Shown here in pieces: positions 11,139-23,851 of a DNA stretch of 64,000 nt; the stretch's first letter is position 1, and each line of letters opens with the position of its first letter. A program made the translations under genes and the position numbers. The stretch spans positions 59,932,501-59,996,500 of the forward strand of contig JAZBRS010000026.1 in the NCBI GenBank assembly GCA_037176725.1, written 5' to 3'. The notes under the pieces are model-generated. The model saw nothing but the letters and a program-made list of their open reading frames with translations, did not search any database and had not been told where the DNA came from. The stretch comes from Posidonia oceanica (lineage: Eukaryota > Streptophyta > Magnoliopsida > Alismatales > Posidoniaceae).

Positions 11139-12130
11139 GATCATACCTGTCAGAAGGCATTCGATATGCTAAAACTCTACCTCCTTAACCCTCCAATATT
11201 GACTGCTCCAGTCCCCGAGAGGCCATTACTACTCTACTTGGCCGTTACTGATAACTCGGTGGGTGTCGTCCTTGCACAACACGATGAGACTGGGAAGAAG
11301 GAGAAAGCGGTTTATTACCTCAGTAGAACATTCATTGAATACGAGAGGAAGTACTCCCAGATCGAGAGACACTGTTTAGCCTTAGTATGGGCCTCACAAA
11401 AGCTCAGGCACTATTTTCTTGCACACAAAGTCTGCTACTTAGCTAAGATAGACCCTATCAAGTACATGTTCGAGAAACCAGCATTGTCTGGAAGGCTAGC
11501 ACGATGGCAAATGCTTCTTACTAAATTCGACCTACAGTTCATCACTCAGAAGGCGATCAAGAGGCAAGCTATCGTGGATCAACTCGCCGGGCTACCTGTG
11601 TCAGAGTATCAGCCAGTGTCAATAGATTTTCCAGACGAGGAAATACTGGCAATCAATAATGTCGTGCCACTCATCAGAGAATGGACCCTCTATTTCGATG
11701 AAGCGCTTAATTCACAGGGCGCCGGGATAGGGGCAACACTCCTCACTCCGGAGGGTATTGTTCTCCCCACTGCAGCCCAACTACTCTTCTCAGCGAATAA
11801 TAACATTGCAGAATACGAGGCACTCATTCTAGGGCTCCAGATGGCTCTCGATCTAGGGGCAAAAAGGCTAAAAGTGGTTGGAGACTCACAGCTTGTCATA
11901 CGACAAGTTCTCAACAAATACAAGACCCTCTCGCCAAAGCTACAGGAATACCACAACCTGGCTAAAGCCTTACTGAAGAAATTTGACAGGGTTATGTACG
12001 TGCACGCACTTAGAAGTAACAACATCCTGGCTGATTCATTGGCCTCATTGGCATCCTCGCTCCCCTTCAGCTCAGAGACAGACGAGCAATCCATTATGGT
12101 GCGAAGAATCAGCACTCCTGCAGTGGGGTC
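11139..12130 (+). pseudogene. Dual RNase H domains of Tat element
   Basis: The first, ancestral RNase H (about 11200-11620) has LLLYLAVTDNSVGVVLAQHD, AVYYLSRTFIEYERKYSQIE and LARWQMLLTKFDLQF. The second, archaeal-type domain (about 11680-12060) has WTLYFDEALNSQGAGIGATL, IAEYEALILGLQMA, VVGDSQLVIRQV and NILADSLASLAS; these hold the acidic residues of a type I RNase H fold (D/E-E-D-D). The double RNase H is the standard marker separating Tat from other Ty3/Gypsy branches. The frame is open from 11166 through the integrase. Confidence 0.88.
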
Positions 12131-13484
12131 TGCCGTCGAATGGGTTCAAGAACTCAGAGAGGAGCTAAACCAGGAAAACTTAATGTGCACAGAAGTCTGT
12201 TACCAAGGAGCTACAGAAGTAAATGACGATGGCAACCCGTGGTATTATGACATACAGAATTATGTACAAGATCGCGCCTTCCCGACCTATGCAACTCCCA
12301 AGAACAGAGAAGCACTGAGAAGGATGGCTACGAAGTACTACATCAGAGCCAACATACTCTTTCGGAGAACACCCTTAGGGATCGAACTCCGATGTGTGGA
12401 TGCACCTGAGTCAGCTGAGATTCTCAAGGAAACGCATGAGGGAGTCTACGGGGGCCACATCAACTCCCAGTTCATGGCTAAAATGATCATCAAAAGGGGG
12501 TACTACTGGCCTACCATGGAAGCCGACTGCGCAAGTAAAGTCAAGCGGTGCAGGAGCTGCCAACTGCACGCCAACAAGATCCATGCTCCGGCTTCAGCGC
12601 TTCACGCTTTATCAACACCATGGCCTTTCTCCATATGGGCCTTCGATGTGGTGGGACTTATCCATCAGGGAAAGGGCAACACTTTCATCCTAACGGCAAC
12701 GGAATACTTCACCAAATGGGCAGAAGCAGAGGCATTCGCAAACATCAAGGCTACAACCCTGTGCCGATTTGTACAGCAAAATATCATCGCAAGGTTCGAG
12801 GTGCCTAAAGTCTTAGTAGCAGACAACGGACCAATCTTCATCTCAGAAGAGTTCAAGCGGTTATGCCGAAATTTTGGTATCACTCTACACCACTCTTCCC
12901 CGTATTACCCGCAAGGGAACGGTCAAGCAGAAGCTACTAATAAAACCTTAATCAAAATCATTAAAAAGAAGGTAGAAGACGCTAAGGGATCGGATTTGTC
13001 AGATAAGCTTGTTAATGCATTGTGGACGTACCGCACCACCATAAGGACGGCAACGGGTCAAACCCCCTATGTTTTAGCCTTTGGTATGGAAGTAGTGGTC
13101 CCATACGATATCCTGATCCCCTCATTAAGAGTTAAGATTGATAGGAGAATGTCTGTCGAAGAAAAGAGGCAAGCTTTACTCCTTCATTTAGAACTCCTTG
13201 ATGAGAAACGGCTGGCAGCCGCCAAGCATACGCGTGTCTACCAACAAAGGTTAACCAAAGCTTACCAAAAGAAAGTAATCGAACGCAAGTTTAAATTGGT
13301 GATCTAGTACTTAAAGAAGTGTTGCCTTACAATAAGCTCCACCCTAAGGAAAAGTTAAAGCCAAATTGGGAAGGACCCTACATAGTGGTTGCTGCATATC
13401 CAGGGAATGCTTACCGCTTGCCCCATAACGGAACAGATCTTCCTGACCCTTGGAATGCAATGCACCTGAAAAGGTACTACCCTT
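12131..13484 (+). pseudogene. Integrase of Tat element
   Basis: The HHCC zinc-binding module spans about 12430-12570: HEGVYGGH, then CRSCQ. The catalytic core follows with D in WAFDVVGLI (about 12645), D in VADNGPIF (about 12825) and E in QGNGQAEATNKT (about 12930), so the DDE triad is present. The long ORF stops at 13307 after RKFKLVI. One base out of frame the C-terminal module continues (13297-13484): GDLVLKEVLPYNK, PNWEGPYIVVAAYPGNAYRL and AMHLKRYYP before TGA. A one-base indel near 13293 therefore truncates the ORF. Confidence 0.88.
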
Positions 13485-14906
13485 GATTAGCATGTCTATA
13501 TCGTTGAAGAGACTTAGGGCCTAACACCAAGCCAGAAAAGGGAGAGACTCCCAAAGCCAATAGGATGAGGAACACCTGGGGGGACCCATGCCTTGTCCTG
13601 TCTCCACGTACACACTGCATGGGAAGGTAAGGGAAAAGTAGGCTCAGAGCAGAGACTTAGAGTACAAATTGCTTGCCAAAGCAACCTAGAAAGCGTCAAG
13701 AAAAGACGGCGGCAAAAACTGCCCAAACAGAGAGGAAAGAAGGCAGCAAAGAAGCTGTCCAAGTAAGGAACAAACGAAAAGAGATAGTAAAAGAAACTGT
13801 CCAACTAAAAGAGGTCAGCAAAGAGCTGTCCAAAGAGCGGAAAAGAGCATGGCAAAAGCTGCCTATGCATCTAAAAGTATAAACCATAGAAAGACGCATT
13901 AAGGACTAAAGAAAGACAAGCAGGAATCAAGACCTAAGCCAAAACCGAGAGTTCACCATATCCCGAGACTTCCCCTGTCCTATTCTCACTAACAGGCAAG
14001 GAGTAAGCAACCCCAGTGGTCAAGGACTGAAAAGACCCAGGGAGTAGCAACCCAAGTAAGGACTGGTGTGTGGACCAAAGTCTCTAAAAAGGTGCAGGCA
14101 TGGCCCAAGGGACATGTCCACAAATGTAGGGCCCACTCATTTGGTTCAAACAGACCCCGAGACTAATGCTTAAAGTAGGTGCTCATCTTTCCCCATTAGA
14201 AAAAAAATCCAAAAAAAATCATATAATCCAAAACCAAAAAAGTCATATAATCCAAAAACCAAAAAAATCATATAATCCAAAAACCAAAAAAATCATATAA
14301 CCCAAAACCCAAAAAAATCACATAACCCAAAACACCAAAAAAATTACAAAACTTAGAAAAAAAACCAAGACATTTAACCTACCTACAAGTGAGAACTTAG
14401 TAAATAGGAAAACTGGAATTAATCTGGCCAATGATGCAACCATCGACTCACCAGGATTCGGAGTTAGCATTCTACTCAAGCGTGTCTCACGGCTTGGGTG
14501 TGCTCTCTCAACAAAGACATTACTCGCGTAATGATCTTTAGACCATCCACGGATGACTCATAATCAGCGTCTACTGGGCTCTGATTTCCATCTTTTTAGC
14601 TGAGGCCAGAAATTAATTCCCTCCACCCATTTTAAAATAAGAATGCTTTCTTTGCATTAACATCTGTTATGCCCCTTGTTAATTAATTAACTTAGCCTAA
14701 ATCTTTTCATTTGACATACCTTCTCTTTGATTAATTAGTTAACTTAACCAAATCTTTCGCCAAGGAAGGTATGCTCATTGATTACTAACAAGAAAAGTAA
14801 GCATGTGCAGGAAACAAAGCGAAACAAAAACTTTCACATGAATATTCACAAATACAGACTCTGGCAAAAGGAAAGTACAGACTCTGACAAAAAGAAAGGT
14901 ACAAGC
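13485..14906. other. Non-coding 3' region of Tat element
   Basis: No conserved coding sequence is seen on either strand between the integrase stop and the end of the antisense gene. It contains a purine-rich stretch (13660-13900) that gives short open frames without family resemblance. It also has an A-rich tandem repeat (14197-14345) and an AT-rich stretch with TTAATTAATTAA (14676-14760). Confidence 0.6.
14197..14345. repeat. A-rich tandem repeat, unit about 29 bp
   Basis: About five degenerate units of the type TCATATAATCCAAAAACCAA plus an A tail lie head to tail. Confidence 0.75.
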
Positions 14907-16247
14907 TCAATGACCGGACTCGCCACTACTCTCGCGTCCGCCGCCTGGAGGCCTCGGCGCGGGCTGCGCCACAGAAGACGTCGCTCCACTCCGACTCCTC
15001 TCCCGAGACTCCCTCAAGATGGAGCGAACCATCTCAAGGTGGGGAGAAGACCGCACTCTCGTGATTTGCTCAACCGTCAAGACCCTAGAATGACCTGACC
15101 CCGCAGGAGCTGCAGCAATAGGGGCAGGCATCAGATTAGCCACATCAGCACCAGGATGCACTGTCGCAACCACTGTCTCTGTCTGCATCAGCCGTACCTC
15201 CATTTCCCGCATCTGCCGCCCATGGAAATCGCTCAACTGAAATAAAACAAATCACAGAATTAGAACAGTTTATAAACAGAAAACAGAAAGGCTAGCTACA
15301 ACTAAAGCATTAAAGACAGAACAGAAATACCCTTCTCAGGGAAGTAGCCTCAAACTGAGCCCTAGCCGCTGCCGCCTCGGATGCCGCCACACGAGCCTCT
15401 AACTCCTGGATACGACTCTCGCGCTGGCTCAGGCACTCCTGTAACTCGTCAGCACACCCCAAGGCATCGTCAAGCTAACTCTGAGTAGGACCGGTGGCCG
15501 GAGGTGTATGGATCAAATCCATCATCGCCTGAATCTGCACAATGAAGCCATATGAGTTAGAGAACAGATATTTACAAGTACTTAAAGTAAGAAAAGTGCA
15601 GTAGTACCTCTGAATCACGAGCCCGGACCTCCACTCACATTCCACACAAAATTTCCATTCACATTCCACACAAAATTTCCATTCACATTTCAGATTAACC
15701 ATTTCCCTTTCACATTCACATTCACATCAGAAATTTAAAATTTAAAACATAACTTTGAATAACTGAATTTACATCAATTTTCCATGAACCTAAACCAAAT
15801 TGAGTTTAAATCTAAATTTCCACAATTAGGACTTAAAAATTCAGATTTTCCATAAATTAAAACTAAAAACTGAATTTTAAATTAAAACTAAAAACTGAAT
15901 TTTTAAATTGAATTAAAACTAAAAATCGAATTTTTAATTGAATTAAATTAATTACAACAGAATTTAATTAAACCAAATTAATTAAAAACAGAATTAAACT
16001 AAATTAGTTATAATAGAATTTAATTAAACTAAAAATAGAATTAAACTAAAACAGAAAAACAGAGTTAAACTAAATAAAAATAGAATTAATTAATTAATTA
16101 AAAACTGAATTAAACTAAAAACTGAATTTTAAATTAAAACTAAAATTGAAATAAAATTTCTATAATAAACCTAAATCTAAAAACCTAAAATTTCCATGGA
16201 ATTCACTCTCCTAATTACATTCATAATTCAAAAACAAACAAACGAAT

Positions 16248-16278
<31 letters not shown>

Positions 16279-16294
16279 AAGAAGGGAGGGTTAC

Positions 16295-16461
16295 CTCTGT
16301 CGTCGACGAGGCCGGTCGTCCACGCCACTGTCACCGCCACCGGCGCCACCACCCGCACTACCACCTTCAACGCTGACATCCCCCTCTCTGTCATTCAAAA
16401 GGGAGGAGGAAGGAGGAACAGGGTCGCCACTCGCGTCACCTCCGCTGCCACCGCTTGCCAT
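16295..16461 (-). pseudogene. Orphan copy of exon 1 of the antisense PMD gene
   Basis: It begins MASGGSGGDASGDPVPPSSS, has an acidic/Gly-rich middle and ends RPRRRQR before the donor GTAACC, nearly identical to 23151-23317. In this copy the intron that follows is cut at 15630, so exon 1 has no matching downstream exons except the tail of the split gene. Confidence 0.65.
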
Positions 16462-16995
16462 CGGAGAATGAGGAGGAAGAGGAAGCGAAGCCGCCGCCGG
16501 AAGCTGCCGCACCGTGCCGGAGATCACCGCCGAAACGCTGGAGGTCACTACTGAACGAAGAAGAAGGAAAAAATAGGTTTGGGAGCACTGGAACAAAGGG
16601 GTAACGGTCCAGTTTTGCAACGGGACTCATACCCTGGTCGCCAGAAGTAGAGGTGACTCATGCGGGCACCTCCGAAAACGGCGACTAATCCTTCAGCTTC
16701 TTCGCGCGTCGACTTTCCTGCCTAAGATTGAACCCTCAAGGGAGGCACGATGCTAGACGCTCTAGAAAGAGGCGACTGGTTCGGACGCCACACTAAGCGG
16801 CGACTAATAACGGCAGAGAGTTTCTTCCTTTAATTTCCCTCTAAAACACAAGCCTATACATTAACAAATGACAAAACACAATTCAGAAGCTAAAATGTAA
16901 TTCAACCCCAAACTCAAATTCAAGAACTGAAACATAATTCAACCCAAGCTTGAACTTAAAACTAAGACATTATTCAACTCAACTTAAAATTAAAA

Positions 16996-18354
16996 TCAAC
17001 CATGCATTGCCATGCTCGAGTGGTTGAGCCCAAGCATCTTCAGGAATTCCTGCCTGTCATCAACAAACTTCTAAGGAGTGAGGCAGCACCGTGCATACCA
17101 CTTCACATACTTCGCCTCCTGGGACTTCCGAGCAGTTGTAGAAAGCCGAGGTGCACTTAGAGACACTCGTCTACCAATGTAAACCCAACGTGCTATGTAC
17201 TCCAAGACCATCCGTTCATCCCGGTCACCATCTTCCTTGCGAACGTGGATCGGAGGGGTCAGAACTGCATCAGCCTGGACAACTAGCTCCAGATTCAGCA
17301 AACGTGGACAACGATGGATGGGATACAGTACTAACGATGTGGCACCTACCAGGACGAGCTGAAGGTCACTGTGAATTGTGCTCATCACCCACGCCTTATG
17401 AGCTCCAGGCAGCTTCGGAACAAAGTCAAAATCCTGTAGTGACAAGCGTCCCAAACGGAGAACGGAGTCATGGAAGCTCAGACCTGCGAAATCTATATCA
17501 CAACAGCAATGGGACATGAACCACCTATGCAGCAGCAGTGGAGAACCAAAGAATTTCCCTGAACAAGAAGCACTGGTGAGCCCCTCCATGGTGTAAGCCA
17601 ACACAGCAGGAGCCAAGCACAAATCTGGACGAACAGCCACCAACATCAGGAGATCCACATGGTGAAGATCCATTGTGAAATTTGCATCTGCAAACAAGGC
17701 AAGGCCGCCGACTGCTACGAACAAGCACTTCCTCAGCTCAGCCTCAGCAAGTTGCCTGGTGCTAAGAACCTCCCACAGGCCTCGAAGAAAGAATCTCCCC
17801 GAGTGCATCAAAGCCTTGCTAGCTTCCTGATCCATTGCTAAATACTCGCCTATCTTCCTGGAGTCCACTGTTTTGACAGAAATGGCGAAGCGATCATCTG
17901 CCGCCTCAGTAGATTCCACCGCCAACCCAAGCAAAGAGGACACCTCCTCACACGTGATCAACGTCTCCCCACAAGGAAGATTGAAGGTGTTGGAAGAACC
18001 ATTCCAGAAAGCCATCAAGGCATGTAACAATGGCCAAGCCACAGGCGTGCGAATCAAATCAAGTAGCTTGTCAAAACCACTACACCTGAAGAGAGGCCTG
18101 TTATTCTCTACACAATTGATCAAGCTAGCCACCCACGACAGAGTATGCCGAAAAGAATTGTGGAAATCCGGGCATCCCGTGAGGTTCACTACGGCCTAAA
18201 CAAGCAACCTTCAGAGGCTAAACCACAAAGAAAGCATGCAAAGACTAAGAGGAGAGCATACCTGGTCATTCCGGATAGCTTTCATCAAGTGGTTGGGGAT
18301 ATCAACCACCCTCTTCACTTGGAAGGTCGAAGAAGAGAAGGAAGGAAGTTTCAT
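16996..18354 (-). pseudogene. Antisense DUF7745-like gene, copy A
   Basis: Exon 1 is 18354-18262 (MKLPSFSSSTFQVKRVVDIP), donor GTATGC. Exon 2 starts at 18195 after acceptor TTGTTTAG (AVVNLTGCPDFHNSFRHTLS). The core LLHALMAFWNGSSNTFNLPC, then LITCEEVSSLLGL, resembles the FWxxxxxxFxxxxxxLxPTxEExxxLL pattern of plant DUF7745 proteins, which occur in transposon genes related to plant mobile domains. A TAG at 17073-17071 follows ARCCLTP. The frame then continues KFVDDRQEFLKML to a TGA at 16996, so the gene probably once ended there. It lies head-to-tail with the mobile-domain gene on the same strand. Function unknown; family assignment is from pattern only. Confidence 0.55.
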
Positions 18355-19374
18355 GGTCAAGATAAGGGGTTTACTTGTGCATAATGCTTCCTGAAAAGCA
18401 AGGATGGCCGTCTTTTATCTCCCCTTACCAAAAGAATCAGGGTTTAAAACGGTTTCTGAATTAAATAAACCAGGAGATCGCGCGTCGCCCCAACAGGCGG
18501 CGACTAGCATAGCCGCCCTGTAAAGTGGCGACTAACCCATCAGAACAGACTACTGCGAAGCCAAAGAGTGAACTCTTGCCTTGAGTTCACGTGCCACCTG
18601 CCGCAACTGCTACGAACACCAGACAACACATCGGGTTGGCAAATGAAGGGTTCACTCCCTCACCCAGTTCTCTTTGCACGGAACCCCTTTACTTGCCAAA
18701 TCGAGCTGTGGGACGACGGTCCTTTCCAGAGAGTGTTGGTCACACTTAAGGACGGAAGACACTTGACCACAACGAATTGCATTCATTCATTTGCATATGT
18801 CCATATGGTTTGGGACCAACCGTACCCCGCCAGCCTAACCTAGTATATGGATCATTCATTGCATTGCATGTTAACCTTGCATTATCATCGTGTGTTTGAA
18901 TCATCCATCCATGCATTTTCTCATATCATTAGAAGTGGAGCACGGACGGAGCACTGTTCTTCAAGAGTGTTAGAAACCTTTTAGGCATATGATCCTCCTA
19001 GAACCAACCCAGTTCATACCTATCCTCTTATTAATTCCAATCTGAGAAGTCTCAAACAAGATGTCACACTCTCCTTTCGATCGTGCCGGAATAACATCCC
19101 GCGATTTCCTCCTTAGTGCTTGCCCGTTGGAACACCTCTACATGGTTGACTTGGTCTTGACTTCGGCTGCGACACAAGATCCGAAACCGACTTGACCCCT
19201 CCATGCCTGAGTCTCCAATCTGACGTCAATTTAAACCCTCTTTTACCTTTCCTTTGGTTACTTCAGTGACAAATTGTTTGAGATGGAGCTCCGCTTTTCA
19301 GGAAATGCTTAATAGGACATCGTTCTTGCCTTAGACCCGATCTTGTTCCACGATCAACTCCAAGGAGGGGCATC
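18355..19374. other. Non-coding spacer upstream of antisense gene, copy A
   Basis: The spacer lies between the DUF7745-like start and the duplicated LTR start. It holds GGCGACTA motif pairs (18482-18536), repeated TTGCAT/CATTCATT phrases (18775-18915) and no conserved ORF. Antisense promoter elements would be expected here but none could be picked out with confidence. Confidence 0.5.
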
Positions 19375-19831
19375 TGTAGATATCCTATTTTTCGCATTTC
19401 TGAGAGTTCTTCTGATTATAGAAACTTTGAGGCGTCCCAAATCTCGTGCCTAGATTTTGATAACACATCTCCCAAATATTCCTTGACTTCTTTAAGGCAT
19501 CACTTGATCCTACCTAGACTCAGGTTGTTGGCTGTGGCAGAGCTAACTCACTCAGGCTCGTAACAAGTCCAAGTACCCTGGGTATCCTTCACTGCTACTC
19601 AGATTTAAAATTAGATTTGAGTTAACAGAGATGCCTCCTTGATTTCATAGACTATCTGTAGTTTCCCGGCCTTCTATCTTGTTTCCTCTGACAAAAATCC
19701 GAAAAAAAGGGCTAGAAATGACCTAAGCTTGATAGTAGCCACTTGGGGAGGCGACTCATTAGTTGCCGCCTAAAGCGGCGACTAGACCCGTCGCCCATTG
19801 CCCCGCCGAATTCTCTAGAAGCCATCTGAGG
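19362..19831 (+). mobile_element. Duplicated polypurine tract and truncated LTR start
   Basis: AAGGAGGGGCATC is followed by TGTAGATATCC at 19375, identical to the junction at 26218-26241. The LTR stops after 457 bp at 19831, where the mobile-domain exon resumes. Confidence 0.8.
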
Positions 19832-21779
19832 TGTCCATCTGCGCAAACAAGGAAGATGCGTAAGTAAGTGAACAAGTAAAGGAGCAGTAGAATAACACAA
19901 CACCGAAAGGGATTGCTTACCAGCTCCTCAATACGGCTGCGGGCAATCGCCAACTCGTGACGAAAGTCACCAACGCTCACACTAGGACCAACGCCCATCG
20001 GTACGTTGGACCAACCATAAAAGACGTCGCGGTGGAAGACAATCAGACGACTAAACTCAGAATCAAACCAGGTCCTCCACGCTGCCTCTGTCTCTGCAGA
20101 ACCACTAGAGAGGGGCTCTGTGCCACCTGAGCGCCAGTTCTCGAGCTGCTCTCCAAACCGCTGAGGAGTATCAGTCCGACCTCCCCTAATAGATCCTTGA
20201 GAGCAATCCGCAGGACCTGCCACCGGAACAACCTGCCGAAGACCGAACTGTCGCAGGACACGGCCCACCTGGCTGTAGTGACACCGGAAGAGGCTAAAGA
20301 GCCAGCACTCCCGAAAGAACAAGTGGGAACCGCACGCCACGGACTCCTCATCAGCATGCTCACCCTCAGAGTAGGGTCTCCAGACAACCTGCAAGCACAA
20401 CTCAGTTAGAAACCAATAAACTGTGCGGGAAAGAGGGGTCTAAGCACTGAAACTCACCCACTCCTCTAGGAGGATCTCTAACAGAAAGCGACCCAGATGT
20501 CTCACAGGGTGAAGCCGCTCCGGAGCCAACTGCACTTCACTCCACCGTCGAGCCCGGGGAAACTCGACGGGACCATCTCCTGGGACTCCAGGTCGAAGGT
20601 ACACAAAGTGCTCAAAAATCCAGGCCTATTACACAAAGGAACAGTTCGAAGTCAGCAACAGTCAAACAAACGGAAGGCAAGCAAATAAATAAAGCACAAA
20701 CCTAGAAAAGGGGCAGACAACCCGAAAGAGAGCGGGCCTGGCCCGCAGCAAAAGACACCAGCCGAAAGATCAGATAGACCAACACGACTGAACCCTAGGA
20801 ATATCTACCAATCCTCTCCACATTTAGAAGGAGAGGGGCAAAACCGGCATGTAGCATCTGAGAAGACGTGTCGAAGAAGAGTCTATGAAACAGAATGGAC
20901 AAAAAAAGCCGGAGCTGCTTATCCGCTATCTCCGGGGTCACCTCGTCAACAAAAAGAAGGTCATCCAGTCGGTCCTTCAGCCACTTGACGTTAACGCGTG
21001 TATGGAAGCGACTAGAAGGGGGAGGTCGTGCACCATAACAGGCCTCTAGCTTGTCACCATAGCAGGGCTGCAAGGTCACCACCATAGGCTCTCTGTCAAC
21101 CCTCAGACCCACCAGCCACACTACGTCCTCCAGGGTGATCATCATCTCGCCCACGCGAAAGATGAAGCTGCCGGAACTCCTGTTGTACCTCTCGGCAAAA
21201 GAAACCAGAAGTCCGAGGTGAATCTCAAAGGGCATGATATCCAAGAAGTGGCCGAAGCCCATCCCCACAAGTCTCGCCCGCTGGAACTCTAGGAGGTCGA
21301 GGTACGTCTCATGCAAGTCATTCCAGCTAGAGCGCGTCTGGCTCGACAAGGGCATCTGGCATAAATAAAAAAAAACATTAAAAACATTAGTAACTTAACA
21401 ACAATCAAGCAAAGTAACTTAATAAAAGCCAAAAACACATAAAATAACCTCACCTATCCTAGCTCTGCGAGCTCTATCGCTGTACGGGCTCTCCTAGGAG
21501 GAGAAAGGACTACACCTGAATCGGGGGCACCCCCGTCACCAACCTCAGGCTGGACAAGAGACGGCGCACGTGGACGCCTCACCCGGAGCTTACGAGGACG
21601 AGAGGAGCTCGCCTCCGCAATGGAAGGACCGGCCTCGTCCCTCCCCGTCTCAGCCTCCTCGTCAGAAGCCTTGAAATGGTGTCACGACCAGAGCATGGTC
21701 AGTTAAAGTCATTAATAATCTCCTTAATCGTTTCCCTAAACATTAAGTAATCCACATAACCAACAAAAAGGGAAAAGAA

Positions 21780-22200
21780 AGGCATCACTTTAACTAACCA
21801 ACTTAAACTTAAATTCAATCCTTAAAGATAATCCCTTTAAATTCAATCCTTAAAGATAATCCCTTTAAATTGATCCTTAAAAACCCATCTTTAAAAATTA
21901 ATCTTTTTAAATCCATCTTTTTAAATCTTCTCTTTTTAATCCATCCCTTTCTTTTAAATCTCTCTTTTTAATCCATCCCTTTCTTTTAAAACCTTTCTTC
22001 TTCTTAATCCATCCCTTTTTAAAATCTTTCTTTTTAAATCCATCTTTTTAAATCTTCTTTTTTAAATCCATCTTCTTTTTAAATCTTCTTTTTTAAATCC
22101 ATCCTCTTTTTAAATCCATCTTTTTAAATCCATCTTTTTAAATCCATTTCTTTTAAAATCCATCTTTTTAAATCCAAGTTATAAAAAATCCATCCTTTAA
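21780..22200. repeat. TTTAAATCCATC-type low-complexity repeat
   Basis: Many degenerate copies of about 12-20 bp built from TTTTTAAATCCATC lie head to tail. They sit in what would be the first intron of the antisense mobile-domain gene. Confidence 0.75.
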
Positions 22201-23851
22201 AAGTCCACCTTTAATATCCTAACTTTAGAATTCAAAAGTTAAAAATCCAACTCTAAACCAACTTAAACCTTTCACTAATCCATTTAGGTAACAAGCTTAA
22301 CAATTAAATCCTTTTACATGCTTAAACCCTAAAATCAAATCTCCACATTTAAATTCCAAAAATTAATAGAATCTCTTAAATTCCTGGGAAAAATTCGCCA
22401 TAACCTTCCCTATAATTTCAACCAAAAAATTTTATTTTCCTACAAATCGGCAACATACATACACATTTACACAAAAAGGACTGAATAAACATTCAAATTT
22501 CCATAAAAATGAATTTCCACTCACATTCCACACAAAATTTCCATTCACATTTCACATTAACCATTTCCCTTTCACATTCACATTCACATCAGAAATTTAA
22601 CATTTAAAACATAACTTTGAATAACTAAATCCAATAACTAAATTTACATCAATTTTCCATGAACCTAAACCAAATTGAGTTTAAATCTAAATTTCCACAA
22701 TTAGGACTTAAAAATTCAGATTTTCCATAAATTAAAACTAAAAACTGAATTTTAAATTAAAACTAAAAACTGAATTAAAACTAAAAATTGAATTTTTAAT
22801 TGAATTAAATTAATTACAACAGAATTTAATTAAACCAAATTAAATAAAAACAGAATTAAACTAAATTAGTTACAATAGAATTTAATTAAACTAAAAACAG
22901 AATTAAACTAAAACAGAAAAACAGAGTTAAACTAAATAAAAACAGAATTAATTAATTAATTAAAAACTGAATTAAACTAAAAACTGAATTTTAAATTAAA
23001 ACTAAAACTGAAATAAAATTTCTATAATAAACCTAAATCTAAAAACCTAAAATTTCCATGGAATTCACTCTCCTAATTACATTCATAATTCAAAAACAAA
23101 CAAACGAATAAAAGCAAAAAAAAAAAAAAAAGAGAAGAAGGGAGGGTTACCTCTGTCGACGACGAGGCCGGTCATCCACGCCACTGTCACCGCCACCGGC
23201 GCCACCACCCGCACTACCACCTTCAACGCCGACATCCCCCTCTCTGTCATTCAAAAGGGAGGAGGAAGGAGGAACAGGGTCGCCACTCGCGTCACCTCCG
23301 CTGCCACCGCTTGCCATCGGAGAATGAGGAGGAAGAGGAAGCGAAGCCGCCGTCGGAAGCTGCCGCACCGTGCCGGAGATCGCCGCCGAAACGCTGGAGG
23401 TCACTGCTGAACGAAGAAGAAGGAAAAAATAGGTTTGGGAGCACAGGAACAAAGGGGTAACGGTCCAGTTTTGCAACTAGACTCATACCCTGGTCGCCAG
23501 AAGTAGAGGTGACTCATGCGGGCACCTCCGAAAACGGCGACTAACCCTTCAGCTTCTTCACGCGTCGACTTTCCCGCCTAAGTTTGAACCCTCAAGGGAG
23601 GCGCGATGCTAGACGCTCTAAAAAAAGGCGACTGGTTCGGACGCCACACTGAGCGGCGACTAATAACGGCAGAGAGTTTCTTCCTTTAATTTCCCTCTAA
23701 AACACAAGCCTATACATTAACAAATGACAAAACACAATTCAGAAGCTAAAATGTAATTCAACCCCAAACTCAAATTCAAGAACTGAAACATAATTCAACC
23801 CAAGCTTGAACTTAAAACTAAGACATTATTCAACTCAACTTAAAATTAAAA

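Larger units (their letters stand above)
15630..19831. repeat. Internal duplication, copy A (4.2 kb direct repeat)
   Basis: It matches 22516-26687 in the same orientation nearly throughout; offset is 6856 bp over most of its length, with a few small indels. It contains intron 1 and exon 1 of the mobile-domain gene, the whole DUF7745-like gene, the purine tract and the first 457 bp of the LTR. Its outer joins fall in the middle of an exon (15629/15630) and inside the LTR (19831), so this is the inserted copy and 22516-26687 is the original. Confidence 0.9.
14907..23317 (-). pseudogene. Antisense plant-mobile-domain (PMD) gene inside Tat element, split by duplication
   Basis: The exon model, 5'->3' on the minus strand, is 23317-23151 (MASGGSGG...), 21669-21454, 21355-20702, 20625-20458, 20388-19921, 19838-about 19831 joined to 15629-15608, 15534-15331, and 15236-14907 (ends ...GESGH). 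GT/AG borders are visible at each, and exons three to five are in phase 0. Exon three carries the mobile-domain signature: FRVGEMMITLEDVVWLVGLR, LRLFLSILFHRLFF and GRYS-stop-GSVVLVYL, where WGS is expected. Exon four reads WIFEHFVYLRP. The last exons are a coiled-coil tail (SQRESRIQELEARVAASEAA). TAG stops occur at the GSVVLVYL site, at the ends of exons two and three, and at 15477. The exon one/two phase does not match. A 4.2-kb duplicate (15630-19831) sits inside exon six. PMD proteins occur in MULEs, Tat elements and silencing factors (MAIL1/MAIN). Confidence 0.7.

Noticed and set aside
13673..13882. Lys/Glu-rich open frame downstream of integrase
   Set aside because: Low-complexity purine-rich DNA without recognisable domain or start context; could be part of the 3' UTR.
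17151..17519. Plus-strand open frame of 122 codons, also present at 24007
   Set aside because: It is the complement of the antisense DUF7745-like gene; conservation between copies reflects the duplication.
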